A stretch of 64,000 bases of DNA, taken from positions 62,001-126,000 of the forward strand of contig CAYUVH010000022.1 of assembly GCA_964448135.1 (NCBI GenBank), given 5' to 3'. Positions within the stretch are counted from its first letter, which is position 1, and each line of letters begins with the position of its first letter. This DNA is from CAYUVH01 sp964448135. Lineage in GTDB: Bacteria > Verrucomicrobiota > Verrucomicrobiia > Limisphaerales > UBA8199. Below are positions 51,827 to 60,900 of this stretch, in pieces. Below the pieces are notes generated by a model, which ran no database searches, was not told where the DNA came from, and saw only the letters and a program-made list of their open reading frames with translations. The translations under genes and the position numbers were made by a program.

Positions 51827-53083
51827 CTAGTGGATCATCAACTTTTTCGGGTCTTCCTCGCCCAGCCCGTATTTGACCACCCAACGCAGCATGCCGATGC
51901 TGTAGTGCGAGTTGGAGGCCACGCCGGTGAAGATGCGTCCGAAGTGCTTTTGGAAATGTGGGAACATCTGGCGGAAAATCCAGTGTTTCATCATCACCTG
52001 GCCGGACACAAATGAGGTGAACAGCCGGCCGTTGTAGAACGCTTCCACGATGTCCTGCCAGCCTTCGAGGTGGCGCGTGACTTCGGCCTCGTAATGGCGC
52101 ATGGCCGCGGGCGTGCCTTTCGAAATGGCGTCGGCCAGTTCCACCGCGCCCTGCATCCCGATGAGCAGGCCGCTGGAGAATACCGGGTCAATGAAGCCGG
52201 CCGTGTCGCCGACGAGCGCCCAGCCGTCGCCTGACATGCGTTCGGACACCAACTGGTAATTGGTGTGCTCCACCACCGGTGTGAGGCGTTTGGAGTGGCT
52301 GGCCACTTTGCTGAGCACGGCGTCCTGCTTGAGGAGGTTGTCGAATTGCTCCTCTTTCGTGCAACCGAACCGCGGCAAGTGCTGCGTCCCGATCACGACG
52401 CCCACGGAGACGCGGTCGGGCAGGGGAATGCGCCAGCTCCAGCCGTGCTCCAGCCTCGTGCTGTGCACATGGCCTTCCTGGTCGAGTTTGGCGGTGTCCA
52501 CGTGCGCGAAGAGGGCGGTGTCCGTCCGCGAACCTTTGCGGCTCGGCAGGCCGAGCAGATTCGGCACCAGGCGGATGCGTCCCGTTGCGTCCACGATGTA
52601 GTCCGGGCCCCTGGGAAATACGTCTTTCAACAGGGCCAGTGACTCCGCGTTGAACTGCACGCGGTCAGTGCCGGGCACGCGTTCCAGGCCCGCCATGCCT
52701 TCGATGATGTGCACGCCCGCTTTCCGGGCGGCTCCGAGCAGGGCCTGGTCGAATTTGTCGCGCGGGACGTTGTAGGCGTATTTCACCTTCGCGCCCGGAA
52801 TGCCCGCAAACGGGAAGGAGAGATTGAGCGTGTCGCTCAGATTCACCGTCGCGCCGGGCTTGTAGAGGCTGAAGCTCTTGACCTCGTCCTCCACGCCCAT
52901 CATTCGCAGCAGCGGAATCACGGCCGGGACCAGCGATTCGCCCACCACCAGCGGCGTATGCTTGGGGCGGTAGATGATGGCGACGTCAATGCCGCTTTTT
53001 TTCAGGCAGTGCGCGAGCACGGCGGCCACCGGGCCGCCACCGAGGATGGCGACCGAGCGAATCTTCCTTGAACCGTTCGACAT
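51827..53083 (-). CDS. FAD-dependent oxidoreductase, flavin-halogenase-like
   Basis: 418 residues. FAD-binding GGGPVAA at the N-terminus, then VVGESLVPAVIPLLR, the W-x-W-x-I-P motif (GWSWRIPLPDRV) of flavin-dependent halogenases, and GDTAGFIDPVFSSGL near the C-terminus. Halogenase-like enzymes occur in flexirubin and related aryl-polyene loci, which fits its position. Whether it halogenates or only oxidises is open. It is convergent with the acyl-CoA ligase gene, 5 bases between. Confidence 0.82.
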   Translation of the reverse strand: MSNGSRKIRSVAILGGGPVAAVLAHCLKKSGIDVAIIYRPKHTPLVVGESLVPAVIPLLRMMGVEDEVKSFSLYKPGATVNLSDTLNLSFPFAGIPGAKVKYAYNVPRDKFDQALLGAARKAGVHIIEGMAGLERVPGTDRVQFNAESLALLKDVFPRGPDYIVDATGRIRLVPNLLGLPSRKGSRTDTALFAHVDTAKLDQEGHVHSTRLEHGWSWRIPLPDRVSVGVVIGTQHLPRFGCTKEEQFDNLLKQDAVLSKVASHSKRLTPVVEHTNYQLVSERMSGDGWALVGDTAGFIDPVFSSGLLIGMQGAVELADAISKGTPAAMRHYEAEVTRHLEGWQDIVEAFYNGRLFTSFVSGQVMMKHWIFRQMFPHFQKHFGRIFTGVASNSHYSIGMLRWVVKYGLGEEDPKKLMIH

Positions 53084-53096
53084 CCGGTCCGCGCGC

Positions 53097-53663
53097 TTAC
53101 TTGTTCTTCAGCGCGAAGATTGCGTCCTGTGCATCCTTCTTCACGGCGCTATCGGGATTCTGCAACAGCGGCTCGATCGCCGGGATGTTGCTCTTGTTGC
53201 CGATGACCGCCAGCGTGCGGCAGGCGTCGCGCATGATGTTTTTGTCGGGATTGTTCAAGAGGGGCAGGATGTCCGGGACCGTGCTTTCCGCCTTCAGGCC
53301 GCGCAGGGCTTTCAGCCCGTCCAGGACTTCGTTCTTGTTGCTCGATTTCAGGAGGGCGGCGATGTTTTTGAGATCTTCCGCGCTCACATCGGAATGCAGG
53401 GCGCCGAGTACGCGGGCCGCCTTCTGGCGAACCTCCGGGCGGGGATCGGTCAGCATCTTCTTGATTTCGGCGATGCCTTGGGTGCTGGTCGGATAGTTGC
53501 GTTCGATGCCGAGCATGGCGTCGGTCACCACGCCTTTTTTGGGCGAGGCCAGGTCGGCGATGTATTCGGCTTCGGTTTTGGTCTTGGCCGAGGCCGAGAG
53601 CGCCAGACTCGCGATAAAACACGTCAGGAGGGTGAGGAGGCTGAGTCGTCGGATGGATTTCAT
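53097..53663 (-). CDS. Secreted HEAT-repeat protein
   Basis: 188 residues from the ATG at 53663. A signal peptide (LSLLTLLTCFIASLALSA) precedes about four HEAT-like helical repeats with regular spacing (PEVRQKAARVLGAL, NEVLDGLKALRGL, KNIMRDACRTLAVI, SAVKKDAQDAIFAL). Such repeats bind proteins. It lies 13 bases upstream of the halogenase-like gene on the same strand and may be co-transcribed. Confidence 0.8.
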   Translation of the reverse strand: MKSIRRLSLLTLLTCFIASLALSASAKTKTEAEYIADLASPKKGVVTDAMLGIERNYPTSTQGIAEIKKMLTDPRPEVRQKAARVLGALHSDVSAEDLKNIAALLKSSNKNEVLDGLKALRGLKAESTVPDILPLLNNPDKNIMRDACRTLAVIGNKSNIPAIEPLLQNPDSAVKKDAQDAIFALKNK

Positions 53664-53720
53664 GGTGGAGTTCCTTTGGTTGGTTGAGTTGGAATTGGAC
53701 TGTGTCCGCATCGGATTTGC

Positions 53721-54707
53721 TCAGTTCGTCGGGTTGTAAATGTATTTGCCGGTATGGTCCACGTAACCGGTTTTGCGGCTCATTTTCACCCGGGACAGAC
53801 CATCGGCGAAGGGCATGGCTTCGTCAAATTGCGGGTTGATGACGTATTTGCCGTCGTGATCCACGAAGCCCCAGCGCTTGGCGAGGCGCACGCGGGCGAG
53901 GCCTTCGGTGAAGGAGCCGGCTTCTTCGAACTGCGGGTTCACCACGATCTTGCCGGTTTCGTCAACGAAACCCCAATTCTTCGAGAGGCAAACCGGGGCG
54001 AGGCCGTCGGCGAATTTGCCGGCGTCCTCGAACTGGGGGTTGATCACAATCTTGCCGGTCTTGTCCACGTAACCCCAGCGTTTGTCCATCTTGACGGCGG
54101 CGAGGCCCTGGGAAAAGCCTTCCGCGTGGTCGAACTGGTTGTTGATGACGATCTTGCCGGTCTTGTCCACGAAGCCCCAACGTTTGCCGAGTTCCACGGG
54201 CGCGAGGCCCTCGGAATAGGCGCCGGCGTCGTCGAATTGCGGGTTGATGATGATCTTGCCGGTTTTATCAATGAAGCCCCAGCGCTTGTCCATGCGCACG
54301 GCGGCCATGCCTTCGCTGAAGGGGCCGGCGTCGTCGAACTGGGGGTTCACGACGTATTTGCCCGAGCCGTCGATGTACCCCCAGCGGCGGGCGAGTTTGA
54401 CGAGCGCCATGCCATCGCGAAAGGGGCCGGCCTCGTCGAATTGCGGGTTGATGAGAATCTTGCCGGTCTTGTCGATGTAACCCCAAGTCTTGAGCCGGAT
54501 GGCGGCGAAGCCTTCGCTGAACGGTTCGGCGCGTTCGAACTGCGGGTTCGTGATGATCTTGCCGGTTTTGTCAATGTAGCCCCAGCGGTCGTTCATCACG
54601 ATGGGGTACAGGCCGCTTCCGCCGGTTTCGGCGGGTGCCGTGGCGGCGGCGGCCCGGGCGCTCAGGCCCGCGAGGAGGAACAACGTGCAGAGTCGGGTCG
54701 TCTTCAT
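53721..54707 (-). CDS. Secreted WG-repeat protein
   Basis: 328 residues from the ATG at 54707; a longer in-frame ORF upstream runs through repeats. A signal peptide (LCTLFLLAGLSARAAAA) is followed by nine WG repeats of about 33-36 residues (W-G-(Y/F)-(I/V)-D-K-T-G-K-I-x-x-N-P-Q-F-(D/E)...), the last with T-G. WG repeats are thought to bind proteins or surface polymers. The repeats are nearly identical, which suggests recent expansion. Confidence 0.88.
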   Translation of the reverse strand: MKTTRLCTLFLLAGLSARAAAATAPAETGGSGLYPIVMNDRWGYIDKTGKIITNPQFERAEPFSEGFAAIRLKTWGYIDKTGKILINPQFDEAGPFRDGMALVKLARRWGYIDGSGKYVVNPQFDDAGPFSEGMAAVRMDKRWGFIDKTGKIIINPQFDDAGAYSEGLAPVELGKRWGFVDKTGKIVINNQFDHAEGFSQGLAAVKMDKRWGYVDKTGKIVINPQFEDAGKFADGLAPVCLSKNWGFVDETGKIVVNPQFEEAGSFTEGLARVRLAKRWGFVDHDGKYVINPQFDEAMPFADGLSRVKMSRKTGYVDHTGKYIYNPTN

Positions 54708-54822
54708 AATGGTCCGGTCAATTGGCGCGATATGCGCCGGGCGCCGGACGGATACGTCCGGTGGTCTGGCGGTAATTTTAGACCGGGGCGAAGGTGAGTC
54801 AAGTGTGACGGGGGGGAAACAA

Positions 54823-54858
54823 GGTTGCAGGTTGCAAGGTTGCAAGTTGCGGGTGGAG
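54823..54858. repeat. Heptamer/octamer repeats
   Basis: GGTTGCA, GGTTGCA, AGGTTGCA, AGTTGCG and GGTGGAG follow one another upstream of the WG gene. Confidence 0.7.
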
Positions 54859-54859
54859 A

Positions 54860-54960
54860 TAATTTTTTGGTCCGTTTTTGGTTTGATTAGGTTTGATTGC
54901 TGGGGTTTTAGGTTTGCCGGCAGGCTGGCGGCAGGTTTGCTTCTGGTTGCATTCAGGTTG
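54860..54960. repeat. Dispersed repeat, copy 2 (inverted)
   Basis: Reverse-complement copy of 27783-27885; 54887-54918 is identical over 32 bases. Confidence 0.85.
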
Positions 54961-55615
54961 TTTGCAGGTTGTTTGCAGGTTGAACATTGGTTTGATCTGG
55001 CGGCTGCAAGTTGGGGCCGGTGGGTACAAAAAAAGTCATAGTGGCAATAGGGGGCATTAGGCGGCATTAGCTGGCTTTAACGGGCTTAAAGTGTGGCAAT
55101 AGCTGGCTGGGTGCTGAAGGTTGCAGGTTCAAAACCTTCGAGGCGGACAGGGTTGAGGCAGAGAGGCAATGTCCTCGACCGCGCTGACTGGCGAGCCTCG
55201 TTGGCATAAGGTTCCTTGTGATTTGAATTTCCCTGGTTGTGCCCGCGTGAAAAATCGGCCGAATCAACCGGTGATTCCCGGGCGAGAAATCCCTCCGGAG
55301 GTAGAGTGACACGCATTGGGGGAGTGTCAAGGAGAGGAATACCAAAAGCGGAGATGCCTGTGACCTCAAGGATCAAGACTACAGGGCTTGGAAACCAGCT
55401 TTCCGCCTCGCTTTTGTCAGGCAGGCTGGAAAAGAAAAGTGTCAATAGTGAGAAAACTGACACCCGCCTTGACACCCGCCACGCCGAAAGGGAGGAGGCC
55501 CGCGCATTTCGGGCGGTTGCAAAAAGGACCGGCTGATTTAGTATCGTGCACGGACACGCCCTGCCCTCAGAACGGGGCGCAGTTATCTTTTGTTGCGAAA
55601 AATACCTCTGGCGCC

Positions 55616-57340
55616 ATGAAGGAACCCGCTTACCGTCGATGCGTATGTCCGGCGTGTCAGGGCAACATCGAATATCCCGCCAATCGAGCTGGCGACAGGG
55701 TTCCCTGTCCGTTGTGCGGTGTGAATATGCGATTGCCGCGACCGCAACGGCGGCTCGGAAAGTATCTGGGGTGGCTGGTGGTGGCCGCGATTGTGTGGTT
55801 CGCCTGGTCGCATCGTGGCGGCAAGCAGGCGCAAACAGAGAAACTGCAGCAAGCCGCCGCGCTGGCTGCTCAAGGGGGGGTGGAGAATCTCGAAAAGAGT
55901 TTCCGGATTTACCAAAAGCTCGCCGCCGCGGGCAATCCGCAGGCCATGCTGGCGGAAGCGAACTGTTACGCTGACGGTGCTGGCGTGGCCCAGGATTTGG
56001 CGAAGGCCTTTGCGGGGCATCAACGGGCGGCTGCCGCCGGGATACCGATCGCAATGAAAAATGTGGGCCTGTACTACGCCAAGGGCCAGGGGGTTGGCCA
56101 GGACTTGGCCAAGGCGTTCGAATGGTTTGAGCGCGGCGCCAACGCGGGCGAGCCCATGGCTATTTACGATCTTGGCGTGTGTTATGAGCTGGGGCAAGGA
56201 GTGCGGTCGGATCTGGCCAAAGCCGTGGAGTGTTATCAGCGGGCGGCCGCCACCGGAAATGGGCATGCGCTGACCGCGCTGGGAAACTGTTACCGCAACG
56301 GACGTGGTGTGGCAGTGTCCCCGGTCAAGGCTGCGGAATGTTATCAGCGGGCCGCCAATGCCGGTGATGCGGAGGGCATGGCGAACCTTGGTGCGTGTTA
56401 CGAGTTTGGGATCGGGATCGAGAAGGATGTGTTCGCGACCCTGGCGTGGTACGGGCGCGCGGCCGATGCGGGCAGCAGCTATGGCATGGTCCGGTTCGCC
56501 GATTGCTATGAGCAACTCAAGGAACCAGCGAAAGCCTTCGAGTGGTTTCAGCGTGGGGCCAAAGCGGGGAATGTGGAGGGTATGTACCGGGTGGGGCTGT
56601 GTTTCGCCGAGGGCAGGGGTGTGGACCAGAATTGGACTTCGGCCGCCAGTTGGTACCGTCAGGCGGCCGACGCTGGCGAGCCCCGGGCGATGACTCGCCT
56701 GGGCGTTTGTTATGAAGGCGGAAACGGAGTGCCGAAGGACATGAAAGCGGCGGTAGGCTGGTATGAGCGGGCGGCGAACCAGCGTGAGCTTCATGGGATG
56801 ATCAATCTTTCGGCGTGTTACGCCACGGGCTCGGGGCTGCCGCGCGACTATGAAAAGGCGGCCCATTGGTGCAAGCAGGCGGCGCTGGACGGAGACGAAT
56901 CGGCCATGCTCAAGATGGCGTGGTGCTATCAACACGGGCGGGGCGTCACGCGGAGCCAGGCCGATGCCGCGGCATGGTATAAGGAGGCGGCCAAGGCGGG
57001 GAGTCTGCCGGGGATGTACTTCATCGGGATCGCCTACTATAATGGCGAGGGAGCGCCGCGCGACCGGCAGTTGGGGATGCAGTGGCTGAGGAAAAGCGCG
57101 AACGGCGGTTACGCGCCGGCGAACCAGGCGCTGGTCGCGATCCAAAACGCGCAGCGCGACGAGCAGGCGATGGCAAACATTGCCGCCGGTTTCAGTGCGG
57201 CGTTGAGCCTGGTGGACGCCATGAACGGCTCGGGAAGCGCGCGCCAGACCACTCCCGAGGAGGATGAACACGCCAGATGGCGGCAATTTCAGAATCGGCA
57301 GGATTTTTTGATGGGCCGGCCCGCATTTAATGAACGATGA
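55616..57340 (+). CDS. Sel1-repeat protein with N-terminal zinc ribbon and membrane anchor
   Basis: 574 residues from the ATG at 55616. The N-terminal zinc ribbon is CVCPACQGNIEYP...PCPLCG. A membrane span (YLGWLVVAAIVWFAW) follows, then about eleven Sel1 repeats (A-M-x-x-L-G-x-C-Y-x-x-G-x-G-V-x-x-D-x-x-K-A-x-x-W-x-x-x-A-A). Sel1 solenoids bind proteins, here probably in the periplasm. Function unknown. Upstream codons (55388 onward) are not used because they give repeat-like sequence. Confidence 0.85.
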   Translation: MKEPAYRRCVCPACQGNIEYPANRAGDRVPCPLCGVNMRLPRPQRRLGKYLGWLVVAAIVWFAWSHRGGKQAQTEKLQQAAALAAQGGVENLEKSFRIYQKLAAAGNPQAMLAEANCYADGAGVAQDLAKAFAGHQRAAAAGIPIAMKNVGLYYAKGQGVGQDLAKAFEWFERGANAGEPMAIYDLGVCYELGQGVRSDLAKAVECYQRAAATGNGHALTALGNCYRNGRGVAVSPVKAAECYQRAANAGDAEGMANLGACYEFGIGIEKDVFATLAWYGRAADAGSSYGMVRFADCYEQLKEPAKAFEWFQRGAKAGNVEGMYRVGLCFAEGRGVDQNWTSAASWYRQAADAGEPRAMTRLGVCYEGGNGVPKDMKAAVGWYERAANQRELHGMINLSACYATGSGLPRDYEKAAHWCKQAALDGDESAMLKMAWCYQHGRGVTRSQADAAAWYKEAAKAGSLPGMYFIGIAYYNGEGAPRDRQLGMQWLRKSANGGYAPANQALVAIQNAQRDEQAMANIAAGFSAALSLVDAMNGSGSARQTTPEEDEHARWRQFQNRQDFLMGRPAFNER

Positions 57341-57548
57341 TTGAGCGGAGAAGAGTTGCGAGTCAATGAGCTGGGGAAAGGACGCTGGGGTGGCCGGGGG
57401 CGACGGAGTGTCGAAAAAAAACGAAAGGGCTACGAAGGCACAATCGATCGAAAACCGCTCTTACGGGGTGCTGATTGCCCGGTAGTAGCGCTGGGGAAGA
57501 GTGGAGAGGGAGGGATCGGTCCAGAGGAAGGGGACGGCGGGCGGTTGG

Positions 57549-57583
57549 AATGCAGAATGCAGAACGAAGAGTGCAGAGTGAAT
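57549..57583. repeat. Five tandem heptamers
   Basis: AATGCAG, AATGCAG, AACGAAG, AGTGCAG, AGTGAAT run head to tail in the spacer after the Sel1 gene. Confidence 0.75.
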
Positions 57584-57786
57584 CAGGGTGGTTGAGCGAA
57601 AATTCCCCTCACCCCGGCCCTCTCCCGCAGGGAAAAGGAGGAGCGTTCGGGCGGTTTGAGTTTGAGTCTCGGTTACGTGAATCTGACTGTCGCGGGTGAT
57701 TGGAAAGAATGAGCCTCGTTAACTTCCAAGATACAGGGAGTGTATGCGTGCGGTAACTCGATGCGAATGAGGATGTTGAACGAAAA

Positions 57787-57804
57787 GCGGCAGAGGGCTG
57801 CCGC
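57787..57804. repeat. 7-bp hairpin, loop AGGG
   Basis: Arms GCGGCAG and CTGCCGC. It is the kind of short palindrome that recurs in intergenic DNA of this group (general impression). Confidence 0.5.
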
Positions 57805-57916
57805 ACTCCAAAACCTGGCGGACGTTGCGAGGACTCTCTGCTGGCCTGCGCGTATGTTTGACCCTGCAAGCGCATGCGATTGAGAAGCTCGGCTGCTACA
57901 ATCCTGCTCTGTCCTG

Positions 57917-60900
57917 CTACGGCCCCACGGTCACGCGGTAATACCGCTGCGGCAGAATAGAAAGGGACGGGTCACTCCACAAAAACGGCACCGCAGGTTG
58001 GTTGGTGGTGAAGATGGGGGTCCAGTCGAGGAGGTTGCTGGAGACTTGAATGGCGTAGTCGGGGCCGTAGCTGCCGGAGATGCTCAGGACGGTGTGGCCG
58101 GCGGTTTGGGTCGGTTGGGATAGGGTCGGGAGCGTGAGCGGGGGCACGATAGCGTTGAAGGTCTGGGTGGCGCGGAGGATGGGGGAGCCGTCGTCGCTGA
58201 CTACTACTGAAATGGGATTGGTTTTGCCGGCTTGGGTCACGGAAGGGCGCCAGGTGAGTTGGCCGCTGGTGCTGTTGATGTTTGCGTTTGTCGTGGGGCC
58301 GGTGAGGCTGAAGGAGAGTGTTTGCCACGGCTGATCGGGATCGCTGGCGGAGCAGAGCAGGGTCATGGTGATGCCCGCGTTCAAGTTGGTGTTGGGGATG
58401 GGCGTGATGGAGGGCGGCGAGTTCTGGAGATTGAATTTGGCGGTCAGCGAGCGGCCGTAGGTCCCGGCGGTAGCAACGGTCATTTTGATGGTGGGCCGGA
58501 GTTGGAGGATGGTGACGCCCGGGTCGACGTAGGCGACGCTGTTGGCGGCGCGATTGAGGCCGATGAAGAGCGACCCGTTGTTGGTTTGCGTCGGGTCGGC
58601 CACGGCGACGGAGAGTGTGGCGGGATCTTCCTGGGTCATGACGGCGGATTTGTTGCTCACCGTGATGAGGTCGATGGTCTTGCCGCCGACGGTCCAAAAA
58701 TTCGCGGCGACGACGTTGATCGTGGTTTCCTTGACGGCCTGGGCGTTGGTGGTGTTTTCGAGAATGGTGACTTCGGGCGCGAGGGCGTAATTGCTGACGG
58801 CGAGGGTCGAAGCGCCGGGCAGGATGACGTAGGAATAGTTGGCGTTCGTTGGTCGGATGCCGTGGTCGAACCAGAGCGAGAGGTAATTGCGATTGGTGAG
58901 GCCGGTGGTGCCGCCGGCGTTGATGTTCGACCAGGAATTGGTGCGGCTTTCGCGGATGGCTTTCACATTCGCCCCGCCGGGGAAGTAGCAGCCGCCGAAC
59001 CCGGACAGCGCGCACCACGAGGCGCTGGTGAAATTGGTCTGCCAGCCGAGCGTCGTGGGCATGGCGACGCCGCCGGCGATGAGAATGTTCGTGTTCGAGT
59101 TGCTGAGTTTGCGGGTAAGGGCGGTGGTCTGGATGTTTGTGCTGGTGCTGCAGGTGATGCCGGCGCCGAGGCAGATGACTTCGTCATCGAGCATGAACCA
59201 GGATTTCTTTGCCGTAAGCGGGCTGCCGGCGGGATCGAGGTCGAGGCCCATGGTGCCGTTGGTGCCGAGAGTCGCGCCGCCGACCCAGTTTTTCGAGCTG
59301 AGAGAACTTTGCCCGGCGGCATTCCCCAGCGGAGTGAGATCCACGGTGGTGCCGGTGAGCTTGTAAGGATCCACGGTGGGCCAGAAGTCTTCGCTGAACT
59401 GGCCGAGGTCGTTCGTGGTGTAGAAATAGGTCGCGCCGTCGCCCTGAAACCAGCCGTGGAGATTTTCGCTGTTGATGGATTCGTAATTGTAGATGCGGCT
59501 TGATGAGAGGCTCAGCGCACAGCCCCAGCCCGGGCGCAGATGCACAGACTGGTCCATGCCCGCGAAGGTCCAATGGCCGAAAAGTTCGCCGCGCGGAATG
59601 ACGGCGGCATCGGCCATCAATGCTTCCGTCTGGGGAATGAGTTGGAGCGGGACGTTGTTGGTGAAGGTGCGAAAGGTGTCCCGGAGCGCGAGATATTTTA
59701 CGATGCTTTTCATGCGCGACGCATCGGCGGCAGGCGGGAACGGCGAGTAGGCGAGGGTCAGAATCCACAGCATGATGGACGCGCCGGCGGTGTGGTCCTG
59801 GCTGCTGTAACGGCTCATCGCGCGGCCGCGGGTCATGTCCATCATCGCGCCGTAGTAGAGGAAGGGCTCGTAGGATTCGTAGATCCAGTTCATGACATTC
59901 GTCTGCGCGGGATCGGTGCATTCCCACGGCGAATTCTCCAGCCACGGCAACACCAGCGAGGTGTCGTTGAGGCAGACGAGGCCGTAACTGCCGTTGTAGG
60001 GGTGGCGGGTGTGCTGGACGAACGAGCCGTCGGCGTAATAACCGTCGCCGGAAGTGACGTAGGTGAAGAGGCTGCTGAAAGCATCGCGGGCCGCGGCGAC
60101 TTTGCTGGCGTCCTTCACGGTCGCGCCGCGCACGCCGACGCTGCGGATTTTGTCGGTGAGATTGCCGCCGGTGGAAGTGCCCGAGGTGCCGCTGAAAGGC
60201 GACGGCACGAAATGGTCCAGGGCGTTGAGCGTGTTCGAGAGGCCGGTCATGCCCAGCGCGTCATACATGAAGACGCCGATGTCCGCGATATTGAGCGGAG
60301 CGCCGATTTCCCAGTCGTACCAATTGTCATATTCGCCGCCGGGCGCGGCGGTGCTGAGGTTGTAGCGGTTCGTATACATCCAGTTCAGCCCGATCTGAAT
60401 GTCGGCCGCGAGGGTCGAATTACTGCGGTAGCCGGAGCCGTAAGTCGTCCAGGCCAGGGCCATCGCGCGCAGGCGGGAATAGGCGGTGCTCAACTCGGCG
60501 GAATCAGCGCCGTTGGTGAGGTCGCTCCAGAGAAAGACGTTGGTGCCGGTCTTATCCATCGAATTCCAGTAGCCGCGGGCGGTGTTGGTGATGGTGGACA
60601 GCCGGCTCTTCACCAGGGAATCGTTGAGGTTGTAGTTTGTGCCGCCGGTCTGGATCTCCCACCATTTGACGCGGAGCTTGTCGAAGTCGTCCGCGGCCGT
60701 GGACGTGATAATGACGTTGTCCAGCAACCAGGGAACGGCGAAGCCGGTGCCGCCTTCGCTGAAGCCGACTTCGTCGAAGGTGTTCGTAAAGACGGACGCG
60801 GCGGCGATGGTGGCGGTGGCCGTCGCGCCGGCATCAATTTTGGCGGAGAGCGCCAGGTCGCCGTTCGGCTGGCGCGAAATCTGGAACATCGCCGTGTGCG

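Larger units (their letters stand above)
54708..55615. other. Long repeat-rich spacer
   Basis: About 900 bases without a convincing gene. It holds period-7/8 repeats (54823-54858), a dispersed repeat with an inverted copy at 27783-27885, an 11-base tandem CAGGTTGTTTG (54954-54986) and GGCATTAG repeats. A stretch at 55116-55150 has a T-arm-like GGTTCAAAACC, but no tRNA could be folded. Confidence 0.6.
57341..57916. other. Spacer with heptamers and hairpin
   Basis: No gene. Heptamers AATGCAG, AATGCAG, AACGAAG, AGTGCAG, AGTGAAT occupy 57549-57583. A 7-bp hairpin (GCGGCAG / CTGCCGC, loop AGGG) lies at 57787-57804. GAGCCTCGTTA near 57712 repeats a half-site seen at 11174-11184. Confidence 0.6.

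Noticed and set aside
55116..55150. Possible tRNA 3' half (GGTTCAAAACC)
   Set aside because: One mismatch in the T-stem and no matching acceptor or anticodon arm upstream; no intact tRNA can be folded.
55086..56054. 322-codon minus-strand ORF beginning in the Sel1 gene
   Set aside because: Antisense to the Sel1 gene and its leader; the composition is repeat- and antisense-like.
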